Shown piece after piece: positions 33,437 through 41,880 of a stretch of 64,000 nucleotides of DNA (the first letter of the stretch is position 1; the number at the start of each line of letters is the position of its first letter). Location: assembly GCA_035627615.1 (NCBI GenBank), contig DASPLL010000026.1, positions 1 through 64,000 of the forward strand, given 5' to 3'. The notes beneath the pieces were generated by a model. The model was not told where the DNA came from. It saw nothing but the letters and a program-made list of their open reading frames with translations, and searched no databases. A program made the position numbers and the translations under genes. Source of the stretch: BRH-c25 sp035627615. Its GTDB lineage: Bacteria; Bacillota; Clostridia; Lutisporales; Lutisporaceae.

Positions 33437-35260
33437 TTAGTATTTCTTCCTCTTTGTATATGTAGTATGCAGCAGTTCATGGGATCTGTGTCCCAGGGGT
33501 TTTTCAAGATACTCCCTGTATATGCCTTCAATGTAAGGATTCTCATGGGACTTCCTGAGGGGTTTCCCTTCATCCTCAGCATAGATCGCCTGTATCCTCT
33601 TTTTCCTTACTTCATCGGTGGTCATTCTCGGTTGTCCTCCACCGCTTATGCAGCCGCCGGGGCAGCCCATCACCTCAATGAAGTGGTACTGGCTTTCTCC
33701 CTTGCCGATTTCATCCATCAATATCGAAGCTCCCTTAAACCCGCTTGTGGTGGCAACCTTTACGGTAACACCGTTTAAGAAGCTCCACTCCTCTCTGGCA
33801 TCCCGTATCGTCAATTCCGCAGTTTTTATCCTTTCCAGCCCCTGGATAGGTGTGACATGAAGCTTGTCAAAGGGTAGTTCCCTTCCTGTCACGATTTCAT
33901 ACACAGTTCTGAGAGCTGCCTCCATTACACCGCCCGGTGCGCCGAAAATATCGGCCGCTCCCGTGGAAAGCCCCAGAGGATTATCTGTTTTACCCTCTGG
34001 AAGTGTTGAAAAGCTGATCCCGGCATCCTTGATCATTTTTGCAAGCTCCCTGGTGGTTATGACAGCATCAACATTCGGAACCCCGTTATTCACCATTTCC
34101 GGCCGCGTAATCTCAAATTTCTTTGCAGTACAGGGCATTACAGAAACGACAAACATGTCTTTCGGATCAACATCGATCTTCTCCGCAAAATAGCTTTTGC
34201 ATAAAGCACCAAGCATCATATGGGGGGATTTACAGGATGATAAATGTTCCAGTTCTTCGGGGAAATAATGCTCAATATACTTTATCCACCCGGGGCTGCA
34301 GCTCGTTATCATCGGCAATACCGGAGGACTTCCAGCCGGCTTGAACCCAGTCCTCCCAAGCTGCTCATCGCTGATAACCTTATTTGAATGCAGGAATTTC
34401 ACAAGCCTCCCGAGAAGCTCCGTTCCTTCTTCCATTATTGTCAGGTCTGCTGCAAAATTAGTATCGAAAACATAGTCGAAGTCCATTTCCTTCAAAGCAC
34501 TGACCATCTTGCCTGTGACAATGGTCCCCGGCTCATACCCGAATTCTTCTCCCAGGGCGACTCTTATGGCCGGCGCTGTCTGGATTATCACTGCTTTGCG
34601 CGGATCCTGCAAGGCATCCCAGACAGCTTTTGTAGAGTCCTTTTCTTTCAATGCGCCTACCGGACATACCGTAGTGCATTGACCGCAGAAGGTACATGAC
34701 GCCGACCCCAAAGGCAATTCCGGCCCCGGACTTATTTCCGTTGCAAAACCCCTGAATTGGCCATTCAGGATGCCTACACCCTGGACTTCATTGCATATTG
34801 TAACGCATCTCCTGCACAGGATGCATTTTGAATTGTCCCTTACTATAGAAGGGGATGTTGTATCAACAGCATTCTTGGAGCTTGCTCCTTCAAACCGGGA
34901 TTCATCAATCTGTATCAGTTCTCCAAGCTTCTGGAACTCACAGTTCTGATTGCGTGAGCACTGCAGACATTCCTTCGGATGATCCGACAGCATTAATTCA
35001 TAAAGTACCTTCCTTGCCCTTCTTACCCTGTCTGAATTTGTATGGACGATCATACCTTCGCTTACAGGCGTAATGCAGGAGGCTTGAAGGTTCTTTGCCC
35101 CCTCCACTTCAACCGCGCAGATCCTGCAGGAACCGAATTTATGAACACCTTCAAGATAGCACAAACTTGGTATAAGAATATTTTTCTGCTTTGCAGCCTC
35201 AAGAATGGTAGTCCCCTCTTGAACACTGATTTTTTTATTATTTATGGTAAGATTAATCAT
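33437..35260 (-). CDS. hydA: [FeFe]-hydrogenase catalytic subunit (HndD/HydA type)
   Basis: 607 residues. An N-terminal 2Fe-2S ferredoxin domain (C-x10-C-x2-C-x13-C between 34 and 62) leads on to the His/Cys cluster (HPKECLQCSRNQNC), two 4Fe-4S motifs (CILCRRCVTICN, CTFCGQCTTVCP) and the H-cluster domain: L1 TSCSPGW, L2 MPCTAKKFE, L3 MGCPGGCISGGGQP. It reduces protons or oxidises H2. L1 carries Ser where most have the second Cys (TSCCPxW). It is the third gene of the sigma-54-driven operon, 14 bp after the NuoF-like gene. AAGGGGG precedes the ATG. Confidence 0.96.
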   Translation of the reverse strand: MINLTINNKKISVQEGTTILEAAKQKNILIPSLCYLEGVHKFGSCRICAVEVEGAKNLQASCITPVSEGMIVHTNSDRVRRARKVLYELMLSDHPKECLQCSRNQNCEFQKLGELIQIDESRFEGASSKNAVDTTSPSIVRDNSKCILCRRCVTICNEVQGVGILNGQFRGFATEISPGPELPLGSASCTFCGQCTTVCPVGALKEKDSTKAVWDALQDPRKAVIIQTAPAIRVALGEEFGYEPGTIVTGKMVSALKEMDFDYVFDTNFAADLTIMEEGTELLGRLVKFLHSNKVISDEQLGRTGFKPAGSPPVLPMITSCSPGWIKYIEHYFPEELEHLSSCKSPHMMLGALCKSYFAEKIDVDPKDMFVVSVMPCTAKKFEITRPEMVNNGVPNVDAVITTRELAKMIKDAGISFSTLPEGKTDNPLGLSTGAADIFGAPGGVMEAALRTVYEIVTGRELPFDKLHVTPIQGLERIKTAELTIRDAREEWSFLNGVTVKVATTSGFKGASILMDEIGKGESQYHFIEVMGCPGGCISGGGQPRMTTDEVRKKRIQAIYAEDEGKPLRKSHENPYIEGIYREYLEKPLGHRSHELLHTTYTKRKKY

Positions 35261-35274
35261 TATTTCACCCCCTT

Positions 35275-38200
35275 CTACAGCCTTCTGTCACATCTTAAGC
35301 ATCTCATGGCCTCAGCTATTGCATTCAAGCGGTGGAAGCCCTGTGATACTTCTTCAAAGCTATGCTTTCTTGAATCCATATCGATATAATTCATCTCAAA
35401 CCGGTCATGCTCAACAAGTTCGTAATCATCAACCGCATCCGGCAGTTCAATAGGTTCACCCTTGTTCAACTGCCCGTTCCCGCCGAGATAACTGTCAATA
35501 GAGCTTGCAGCTTTTTTACCGTCTGCAATAGCCCTGATCACTACGTCCGACCCTCTGACAACATCTCCGCCGGCAAACACTCCCGGCATTGAAGTCATAA
35601 GGGAATCCTCCTCAACTACGAAAGTACCCATCTTTGTTACTTCCACCTCATCTTTTCTTATAAAAGGCAGATCTGAGTATTGGCTTACTGCAGGAATTAC
35701 ATAGTCTACATCAATAACGAATTCCGAGTCTGCAAGCCTCCCGGGCATTCTCCTCCCGTCGGAGTCAAAGCCGGACAGCTCCATTCCCACGCATTTGACC
35801 TGATTTACCTTATCTGTTCCAATAAATTCAACCGGCTCAACAAGCTCATAGACAGTTACTCCTTCCTCTATGGCGTCTGCTATCTCCCTCCTGTCGGCAG
35901 GCATATCCTCCATGCCCCTCCTGTACAGCACATAAACCTCGCTTGCTCCCATTCTGACTGCAACTCTTGCAGCATCTATTGCCGTATTTCCGCCTCCGAT
36001 CACCGCTACTATGCCAAAGAGCTCTACCTTTCTGCCCAGGTTGACGTCTCTCAGGAAGTCCAGGCCGTGATACACTCCCGGCAGCCTTTCTCCCTCAACT
36101 CCGACCTTTCTCGAGAATTGAGTCCCTGTCGCAACATATATGGCATCATGCTTTTCTCTTAACTCATCAAAGGTAATATCCTTTCCTATTTCAGTGTCGG
36201 TCAGTATTTCGATACCCACCTGCTTTATGGTATCTATTTCTTTTTTCAGCACCTCTTTAGGCAATCTGTATTCAGGGATTCCGAAGCGTAACATACCCCC
36301 TGCGGCCGGCTGAGCTTCATAGACTGTTACATTGTAACCCTGCCTTCCCAGATAATAGGCACAGGTCAATCCTGAAGGACCGGCTCCGACTATTCCCACA
36401 GATTTGAATTTCTTGGGAAATACCAGGTCTGTAAAGGGTTCATTATGCTTCATCATTTCGTCCGCAGCATACCTTTTCAGATCCGCAATCGCTATAGGAT
36501 CATCCAGCTGACCCCTCCTGCATTTGCTTTCACACGGGTGGGTGCAGACCCTTCCGCATACTGAAGGGAACGGATTCTCCTGCCTTATAAGGTTATATGC
36601 ATCCTTAACCATCCCTGCGGCAATTAGAGAAACATAACCGGGCACATTAACGTTTGCCGGGCAGGTATTCTCACAGGGTGAAATGAACAGTTCCGCGCAT
36701 ACGCCCGCCCTGCAGTATTTCTTTCTGATATGCTCGTCATATTCTTCCCTGAAATATTTTATTGTACTGAGCACAGGATTCGGCGCTGTCTGGCCAAGGC
36801 CGCAAAGAGCAGTGTCCTTGACCGTCCAGGCCAATTCTTCAAGTAACTCCACATCGCCTTCCTGACCTTTTCCGGTAGTAATCCTTTCAAGGATCTCATG
36901 CATTCTTTTAGTGCCCAACCTGCAGGCTACGCATTTACCGCAGGATTCCTCCTGTACAAAATCCATAAAATACCTGGCCACGTCTACCATACAGGTATCT
37001 TCATCCATGCATATAAGACCGCCGGATCCCATTATGGCGCCCAGTTCGACAAGTGAATCATAATCTATCGGTGTATTCAGGTGGGCTTTTGTCAAGCAGC
37101 CGCCGGAAGGTCCTCCGGTCTGTGCCACCTTGAACTTCCTGCCCTTCGGTATCCCCCCGCCTATATCGAAGATTATCTCTCCAAGGGTATGCCCCATTGG
37201 CACCTCAATAAGCCCTGTACTGTTGATATCTCCTGCCAAAGCAAATATCTTTGTTCCCTTGCTTTTTTCCGTTCCCAGTCCTGCGAACCAGCTTGAGCCT
37301 TTCAGGATTATGGTCGTAATATTACCCAGGGTTTCAACATTGTTTATAACAGTAGGCTTCCCAAATAACCCCTCATCCGAAGGAAACGGCGGCTTCTGCC
37401 TTGGTTCTCCGCGTCTTCCCGCCACTGAACCCATTAATGCCGTCTCTTCACCGCAAACAAATGCACCTGCACCGATCCTGATTTCTATATCAAAGTCAAA
37501 CCCACTTCCAAAAATATTCTTACCTAATATGTTCCTTTCCCCCGCTTCCTTGATAGCGTATTCCAGGCCTTCTATTGCAAGCGGATATTCTGCCCTTATA
37601 TAAACGTATCCTTTATTTGCTCCTATTGCATATCCTGCAATAGCCATACCTTCAAGCACAAGATGAGGATTGCCCTCCAGAAGGCTTCTGTCCATGAAAG
37701 CCCCCGGATCACCCTCGTCAGCATTGCATATTACATATTTCTGATCACTTTTTGATTTTGCTGCCAGCTGCCATTTCAAGCCTGTAGGAAATCCGCCGCC
37801 GCCTCTTCCCCTGAGCCCTGATTTTTTGACCTCATCTACTACCTGCTCCGGACTATATTCATTAAAGACCTTTGCAAGAGCATAATAACCATCATTGAAA
37901 ATGTATTCATCCATGGACCTGTAATTGATCATACCGCAATCTCTCAATACTACCTTGTTCTGTCCTTTAAAAAAGTCTATATCCTTCATATACGGAACCT
38001 TTTGGCCGGTATTCCTGTTTGTATAGCAGCACTCCTCCACGATACTGCCACCCAGGAGATGCTTTCTGACTATTTTTTTCATATCTTCAGGTTTCAGCTT
38101 ACAATAAAAGATTCCATCCGGCATTACCGTCATTCTCGGCCCAACCTCGCAGATACCGATACAGCCTGTAAGCACCAGTTTAACAGATGATGAAAGGCCT

Positions 38201-38367
38201 GCATCCTCAAGCTCTTTAATGAGAGCATCCCTTGCCTCCCCACAGCCTGAAGAAACGCATCCGGTGCCTGAGCAGAACAGAAGCGTACGTTGATACTTTG
38301 CCATCTCTTCAGAGAATTCCTTTTTGACTGCATCAAGATCTTTTATGCTGCATATTTTTCCACTCAT
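35275..38367 (-). CDS. NuoF-like hydrogenase subunit fused to a GltD-like NAD(P)H oxidoreductase
   Basis: 1030 residues. About 1-115: thioredoxin-like 2Fe-2S domain (CSGTGC, GCIGIC). About 125-560: NuoF/HydB domain with NADH/FMN sites (GRGGGGFPTG, VCNADEGDPGAFMDR-like) and its 4Fe-4S motif ESCGKCVACRLG. About 575-1010: glutamate-synthase-small-chain-like domain with Cys-rich lead (CENTCPANVNVPG, CGRVCTHPCESKC), FAD site GIVGAGPSGL and NAD(P) site VIGGGNTAIDAA. Ordinary HydB/HndC proteins are about 600 residues and end in ferredoxin motifs. Here the GltD module replaces them. It is the diaphorase of the hydrogenase; the added module could couple a second pyridine nucleotide pool (inference). 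Confidence 0.93.
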   Translation of the reverse strand: MSGKICSIKDLDAVKKEFSEEMAKYQRTLLFCSGTGCVSSGCGEARDALIKELEDAGLSSSVKLVLTGCIGICEVGPRMTVMPDGIFYCKLKPEDMKKIVRKHLLGGSIVEECCYTNRNTGQKVPYMKDIDFFKGQNKVVLRDCGMINYRSMDEYIFNDGYYALAKVFNEYSPEQVVDEVKKSGLRGRGGGGFPTGLKWQLAAKSKSDQKYVICNADEGDPGAFMDRSLLEGNPHLVLEGMAIAGYAIGANKGYVYIRAEYPLAIEGLEYAIKEAGERNILGKNIFGSGFDFDIEIRIGAGAFVCGEETALMGSVAGRRGEPRQKPPFPSDEGLFGKPTVINNVETLGNITTIILKGSSWFAGLGTEKSKGTKIFALAGDINSTGLIEVPMGHTLGEIIFDIGGGIPKGRKFKVAQTGGPSGGCLTKAHLNTPIDYDSLVELGAIMGSGGLICMDEDTCMVDVARYFMDFVQEESCGKCVACRLGTKRMHEILERITTGKGQEGDVELLEELAWTVKDTALCGLGQTAPNPVLSTIKYFREEYDEHIRKKYCRAGVCAELFISPCENTCPANVNVPGYVSLIAAGMVKDAYNLIRQENPFPSVCGRVCTHPCESKCRRGQLDDPIAIADLKRYAADEMMKHNEPFTDLVFPKKFKSVGIVGAGPSGLTCAYYLGRQGYNVTVYEAQPAAGGMLRFGIPEYRLPKEVLKKEIDTIKQVGIEILTDTEIGKDITFDELREKHDAIYVATGTQFSRKVGVEGERLPGVYHGLDFLRDVNLGRKVELFGIVAVIGGGNTAIDAARVAVRMGASEVYVLYRRGMEDMPADRREIADAIEEGVTVYELVEPVEFIGTDKVNQVKCVGMELSGFDSDGRRMPGRLADSEFVIDVDYVIPAVSQYSDLPFIRKDEVEVTKMGTFVVEEDSLMTSMPGVFAGGDVVRGSDVVIRAIADGKKAASSIDSYLGGNGQLNKGEPIELPDAVDDYELVEHDRFEMNYIDMDSRKHSFEEVSQGFHRLNAIAEAMRCLRCDRRL

Positions 38368-38370
38368 GCG

Positions 38371-38883
38371 CTATTCACCACCCTTATGATACTTATCCAA
38401 TATTTGCTGCACTTTATTGGCATTAACCCTTTTATGCACTTTCCCATTTATGCTTATAACAGGCGCCAGGCCGCATGCGCCCAGACACCGCATAACTTCA
38501 AGAGTAAACTTCATATCCTTGGTCGTTTCCCCTACATCGATACCCAAATGTTCTTTCAATTTTTCCAGTATCTTTTTACCTCCTCTGACATAGCATGCAG
38601 TCCCTAGGCAAACCCTTACAGTGTACTCACCTTTTGGTTTCGTTGAGAAAAATGAATAGAAGGTTACAACACCGCTGACCTTTGAAACAGGCAGATCCAT
38701 TTTTTCAGCTATGAAGCTTTGAACTTCATGGGGCAGGAAACCAAAGACTGCCTGTGACATATGAAGAATCTGAATAAGATTGCTCTCTTTTTTATCATAT
38801 TCTTCAATTATGTCGTTCAGCAAAGAATACTTCTCCTCCTCACTCAATTCCTTGCACTCACATTTTTGTATAACCTGTGACAT
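38371..38883 (-). CDS. NuoE-like 2Fe-2S subunit of the hydrogenase (HndA/HydC)
   Basis: 170 residues. A helical N-terminus then a thioredoxin-like 2Fe-2S domain with four cysteines, C-x4-C (CLGTACYVRGG) and C-x3-C (MRCLGACGLAP). It transfers electrons between the NuoF-like subunit and HydA. AAAGGGAGG precedes the ATG. It is first in the operon, 33 nt downstream of the predicted sigma-54 start site, and only 3 bp before the next gene. Confidence 0.95.
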   Translation of the reverse strand: MSQVIQKCECKELSEEEKYSLLNDIIEEYDKKESNLIQILHMSQAVFGFLPHEVQSFIAEKMDLPVSKVSGVVTFYSFFSTKPKGEYTVRVCLGTACYVRGGKKILEKLKEHLGIDVGETTKDMKFTLEVMRCLGACGLAPVISINGKVHKRVNANKVQQILDKYHKGGE

Positions 38884-38927
38884 CCAGACACCTCCCTTTT
38901 ATTGTTTGTTATATAACTAACATAAAA

Positions 38928-38942
38928 GCAAGACCTGTGCCA
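38928..38942 (-). promoter_or_regulatory. Sigma-54 promoter of the hydrogenase operon
   Basis: The minus strand reads TGGCAC-N5-TTGC (TGGCACAGGTCTTGC), a match to every conserved base of the -24/-12 consensus. The predicted start is near 38917, 33 nt before the NuoE-like ATG. The adjacent gene encodes a sigma-54 activator. Confidence 0.88.
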
Positions 38943-39082
38943 ATAACTACAAGCCTGATACTAAATAGATCGGAGGGTATTATAAGGCTTTCAGATAATG
39001 CAGTAATGCATCATTGGAAAAATATATACAGCTGAGATTGACGGAAACCTTATGGGTTTTACTGTAAAATATTCAAAAAAAT

Positions 39083-39125
39083 AATTAATGCAGCAGCGCA
39101 TTAATTATGCACGGCTGCATTAATT
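39083..39125. promoter_or_regulatory. Candidate activator-binding sites (UAS)
   Basis: AATTAATGC-N6-GCATTAATT (39083-39106) is a perfect inverted repeat. It is followed by TGCA-CGGC-TGCA with AATTA/TTAATT flanks (39103-39125). They lie about 140-180 bp upstream of the -24 element, the usual range for enhancer sites of a sigma-54 activator, and 13 bp past the activator gene stop. Confidence 0.65.
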
Positions 39126-39137
39126 ATTTTGCAGTAT

Positions 39138-41753
39138 TCATGTCTGGTCCTCCAGGTTCTTCAGCTTCCTGACAATGGTAGATTGATTAACTCCTAATGC
39201 TTCCGCTATCTTATAAGTATTGCCGTATGCCTTATATGCCCGGCTGATTATCTGTTTTTCCACCTCCGAGACAGCTTCCCTGAGCGGTATGATGCCGTTT
39301 ACAATGATCTGTCCGTGCCGCACCTTGAAAATCTGATTGATATACGGCGGTATATCCTTGCAAGCGATTTCTGAATCCCTGGAGGTTACAACCATTCTCT
39401 CTATTATATTCTGCAGCTCCCTCACATTGCCGGGCCAATAATAGCTGTACAATACCGACGGAACATCCGGTGCAAATTCCTTACTGCAGCCGTACTGTTT
39501 ATTGAAAACCTCCAGGAAGTAATTGGCGAGGGGAATAATATCACCCTTCCTCTCCCTTAGAGGAGGAATATGTATTGAGATTACATTAAGCCGGTAATAC
39601 AGATCTTCCCTGAACCTTCCCTCGTCGACCATTTTCCTCAGATCATTGTTGGTAGCGGCTATTATCCTTATATCAATATTCTCACTTTTGGAAGACCCGA
39701 TACGTCTTATGGCTTTGTCCTGTATGACCTGGAGCAGCTTTACCTGCAGTGACAGAGGCAGGTCGGCTATCTCATCAAGAAAAATCGTACCCTTGTCGGA
39801 CTGCTCAAAATACCCTGTTTTACCCCCTTTTACAGCTCCGGTAAATGCTCCGTATTCATATCCAAAAAACTCGGATTCCAGCAGCTTTTCCGGAATCGCT
39901 CCACAGTTCACCTTGATATACGGTCCATCCTTTACAGGGCTCAGATGGTGAATCAGCCTGGAGACAACATCCTTACCCACCCCCGTTTCTCCAAGCAGGA
40001 GCACCGTTGATTTGTACTTTGCGGCTTGTGCAGCCAGTTCCAGCACCTTCCCGAATTCCTGGCTGTGCGTGATTATTCCCGGATAGGCTGATGTATCCTT
40101 TTTATTCTTTTTTATAACATTTCTTTTCAGTCTGCTCAGTTCTTCAATGTCCCTGATATTCGTCACAACTCCTATAATTTCACCTTTTTCGTCATATATC
40201 GGATTGCCTGTCGCAATGAATTTTCTTTGACTTTTACATTCCTGCAGGAAAGTGACTCTTCTTTTTTCTTTAAGGGCTAAAATGGCTGCAGAAGGGCAAA
40301 TTATGCCGTCTCTTTCCAGTTCTTCCGCTGTTTCAGGTATTTCCTCGACACCGACCATCTTTTTCCACGAAGAGTTTGCTTTAATTATCCTGCCAGAAGC
40401 ATCACATACGACCATGCCATCATAAGAGGACTCAAAAATTGCATTCAGCTCTTCATTCAGGCTGTTAACGGTATCAAAGGCTTCACTCAGCTTTACATAG
40501 CACTCGCTCTTCTGAGAAAGCAGGTAAGGTATGCACATTTCCACCTCGGCAATCCCCTGGTAGACTGCGGTGGCCTTTCCCCTGCATGTATCATATCCGC
40601 AGGCTCCGCAGTTCAGCTCATCTTCTTCGCTGAATTTTTCTATGCTGGCAAGTATTCTCTTGATGCTTACTTCATCAGGCTGCCTCAAAGGTATCATCCT
40701 GTTGTTAAAGGTCCTGCCCATATCAATATCATAATGCCCGGTAAAATACACCTCGGTCGGCATATCATATTTTCTGCCGGCGAAGTCTGTGATTATCTTC
40801 TGCCTTTCATGTATCAGCAGGTCGTTTTTCATACAGGCACTGTCAATACAACCCCTGCAGCATAATACATCATAAAACATGAAATCCTGTTCGTCTTTTC
40901 TTTTGGACTGTTCTATATGCTTGATAAGCTCAATACAGTTTTCAGCACCATCACAGGAAATCAAGCTGTCTTCCGCAAACTTGCCTCTCAGGTTTGAGAT
41001 GATACCGCCCGAAAGAGGTATCCGCCTGCCCTTTGAAGAGGCAGTATAATATGGTATGGGCTTTTCTACCGGATAGTTCCCATCCTTTTCACCGATACCT
41101 TCAAATAATGTGCCTAACTCTTCATAGGTCAAAGCTGTATTAATGCAGCCTTTGAACTGCTCCTGCACTACTTCATCCTTTTTCGCAATGCATGGTCCTA
41201 TAAAAACTATACCGACGTCCTCATCCTTATATTTTTGTCTGATTATCCTTCCTGTGGCAATCATCGGGGAACTGATGGGGATCAGATTGGGGATAATATC
41301 CGGGAAATGCTTTTCGACCAGATTCACAAGGGTAGGACATGGAGAGCTGAGTAATATTTTGTCACTGTTCGCCTCTGCATATTCAGCTGAATGATCTATC
41401 ACATATTCTGCTCCGATAGCCGTTTCCCATGCCTCATCAAAGCCTAGTGCCCCAAGCTTTCCAATGATCTGTTGGGGGGTGAGGGGATAAAGCCCTGCCA
41501 CATATGAAGGCGCGAGCAAAGCTATGGCTTTCCTGCCTGAATGTAATATCGATTCAGTATCAGGGATACAGCTTTGAATTTTCTTTGCATTCCGTGAACA
41601 ATGCTTAACACATTTGCCGCATTGGATACATCTGTTCTGTATTACCTCCGCTTTTCCATCCTTGATCCTTACAGCTTTTACCGGGCAATTCCTTACACAT
41701 GAATAGCATTGTTTACATTTGGAGCTATCGGTAACAATAATGGCTTCAGTCAC
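39138..41753 (-). CDS. Sigma-54-dependent activator with hydrogenase-like sensory N-terminus
   Basis: 871 residues from a GTG start (AGGAGG upstream). About 5-60: two 4Fe-4S motifs (CKQCYSCVRNCP, CIQCGKCVKHC). About 70-370: hydrogenase large-subunit-like domain with reduced H-cluster loops (SSPCPTLV, GPCIAKKDE, CCRGC). About 385-425: a CGACGYDTC Fe-S motif. About 440-550: PAS. About 570-800: AAA+ core with GETGVGKD, GAFTGA and DEIADLP. C-terminus: Fis-type HTH. The hydrogenase-like part matches sensory [FeFe] proteins, so it probably reads H2 or redox state and activates the adjacent operon. That the sensor works in cis on the AAA+ domain is inference. Confidence 0.92.
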   Translation of the reverse strand: MTEAIIVTDSSKCKQCYSCVRNCPVKAVRIKDGKAEVIQNRCIQCGKCVKHCSRNAKKIQSCIPDTESILHSGRKAIALLAPSYVAGLYPLTPQQIIGKLGALGFDEAWETAIGAEYVIDHSAEYAEANSDKILLSSPCPTLVNLVEKHFPDIIPNLIPISSPMIATGRIIRQKYKDEDVGIVFIGPCIAKKDEVVQEQFKGCINTALTYEELGTLFEGIGEKDGNYPVEKPIPYYTASSKGRRIPLSGGIISNLRGKFAEDSLISCDGAENCIELIKHIEQSKRKDEQDFMFYDVLCCRGCIDSACMKNDLLIHERQKIITDFAGRKYDMPTEVYFTGHYDIDMGRTFNNRMIPLRQPDEVSIKRILASIEKFSEEDELNCGACGYDTCRGKATAVYQGIAEVEMCIPYLLSQKSECYVKLSEAFDTVNSLNEELNAIFESSYDGMVVCDASGRIIKANSSWKKMVGVEEIPETAEELERDGIICPSAAILALKEKRRVTFLQECKSQRKFIATGNPIYDEKGEIIGVVTNIRDIEELSRLKRNVIKKNKKDTSAYPGIITHSQEFGKVLELAAQAAKYKSTVLLLGETGVGKDVVSRLIHHLSPVKDGPYIKVNCGAIPEKLLESEFFGYEYGAFTGAVKGGKTGYFEQSDKGTIFLDEIADLPLSLQVKLLQVIQDKAIRRIGSSKSENIDIRIIAATNNDLRKMVDEGRFREDLYYRLNVISIHIPPLRERKGDIIPLANYFLEVFNKQYGCSKEFAPDVPSVLYSYYWPGNVRELQNIIERMVVTSRDSEIACKDIPPYINQIFKVRHGQIIVNGIIPLREAVSEVEKQIISRAYKAYGNTYKIAEALGVNQSTIVRKLKNLEDQT

Positions 41754-41805
41754 ATTATCGACCTCCTGTAATTTTGCGTTCAGTTCCGGACTTTAGTATT
41801 TATTA

Positions 41806-41846
41806 CAAAAATACCCTGTTATGCTAATAATAGCATGACAGGGTAT
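41806..41846 (-). terminator. Terminator after GH30 gene
   Basis: ATACCCTGTTATGCT pairs with AGCATGACAGGGTAT across a six-base loop (one mismatch). It is followed on the minus strand by TTTTTGTAAT. Confidence 0.85.
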
Positions 41847-41880
41847 CGAAATTCAATATAAAGCCACAGGGCTTGTATTT

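Noticed and set aside
33437..41753. Two hydrogenases in one locus
   Set aside because: The second hydrogenase-like domain (39138-41753) has reduced L1-L3 motifs and is fused to PAS, AAA+ and HTH domains, so it is a sensor-regulator, not a second enzyme.
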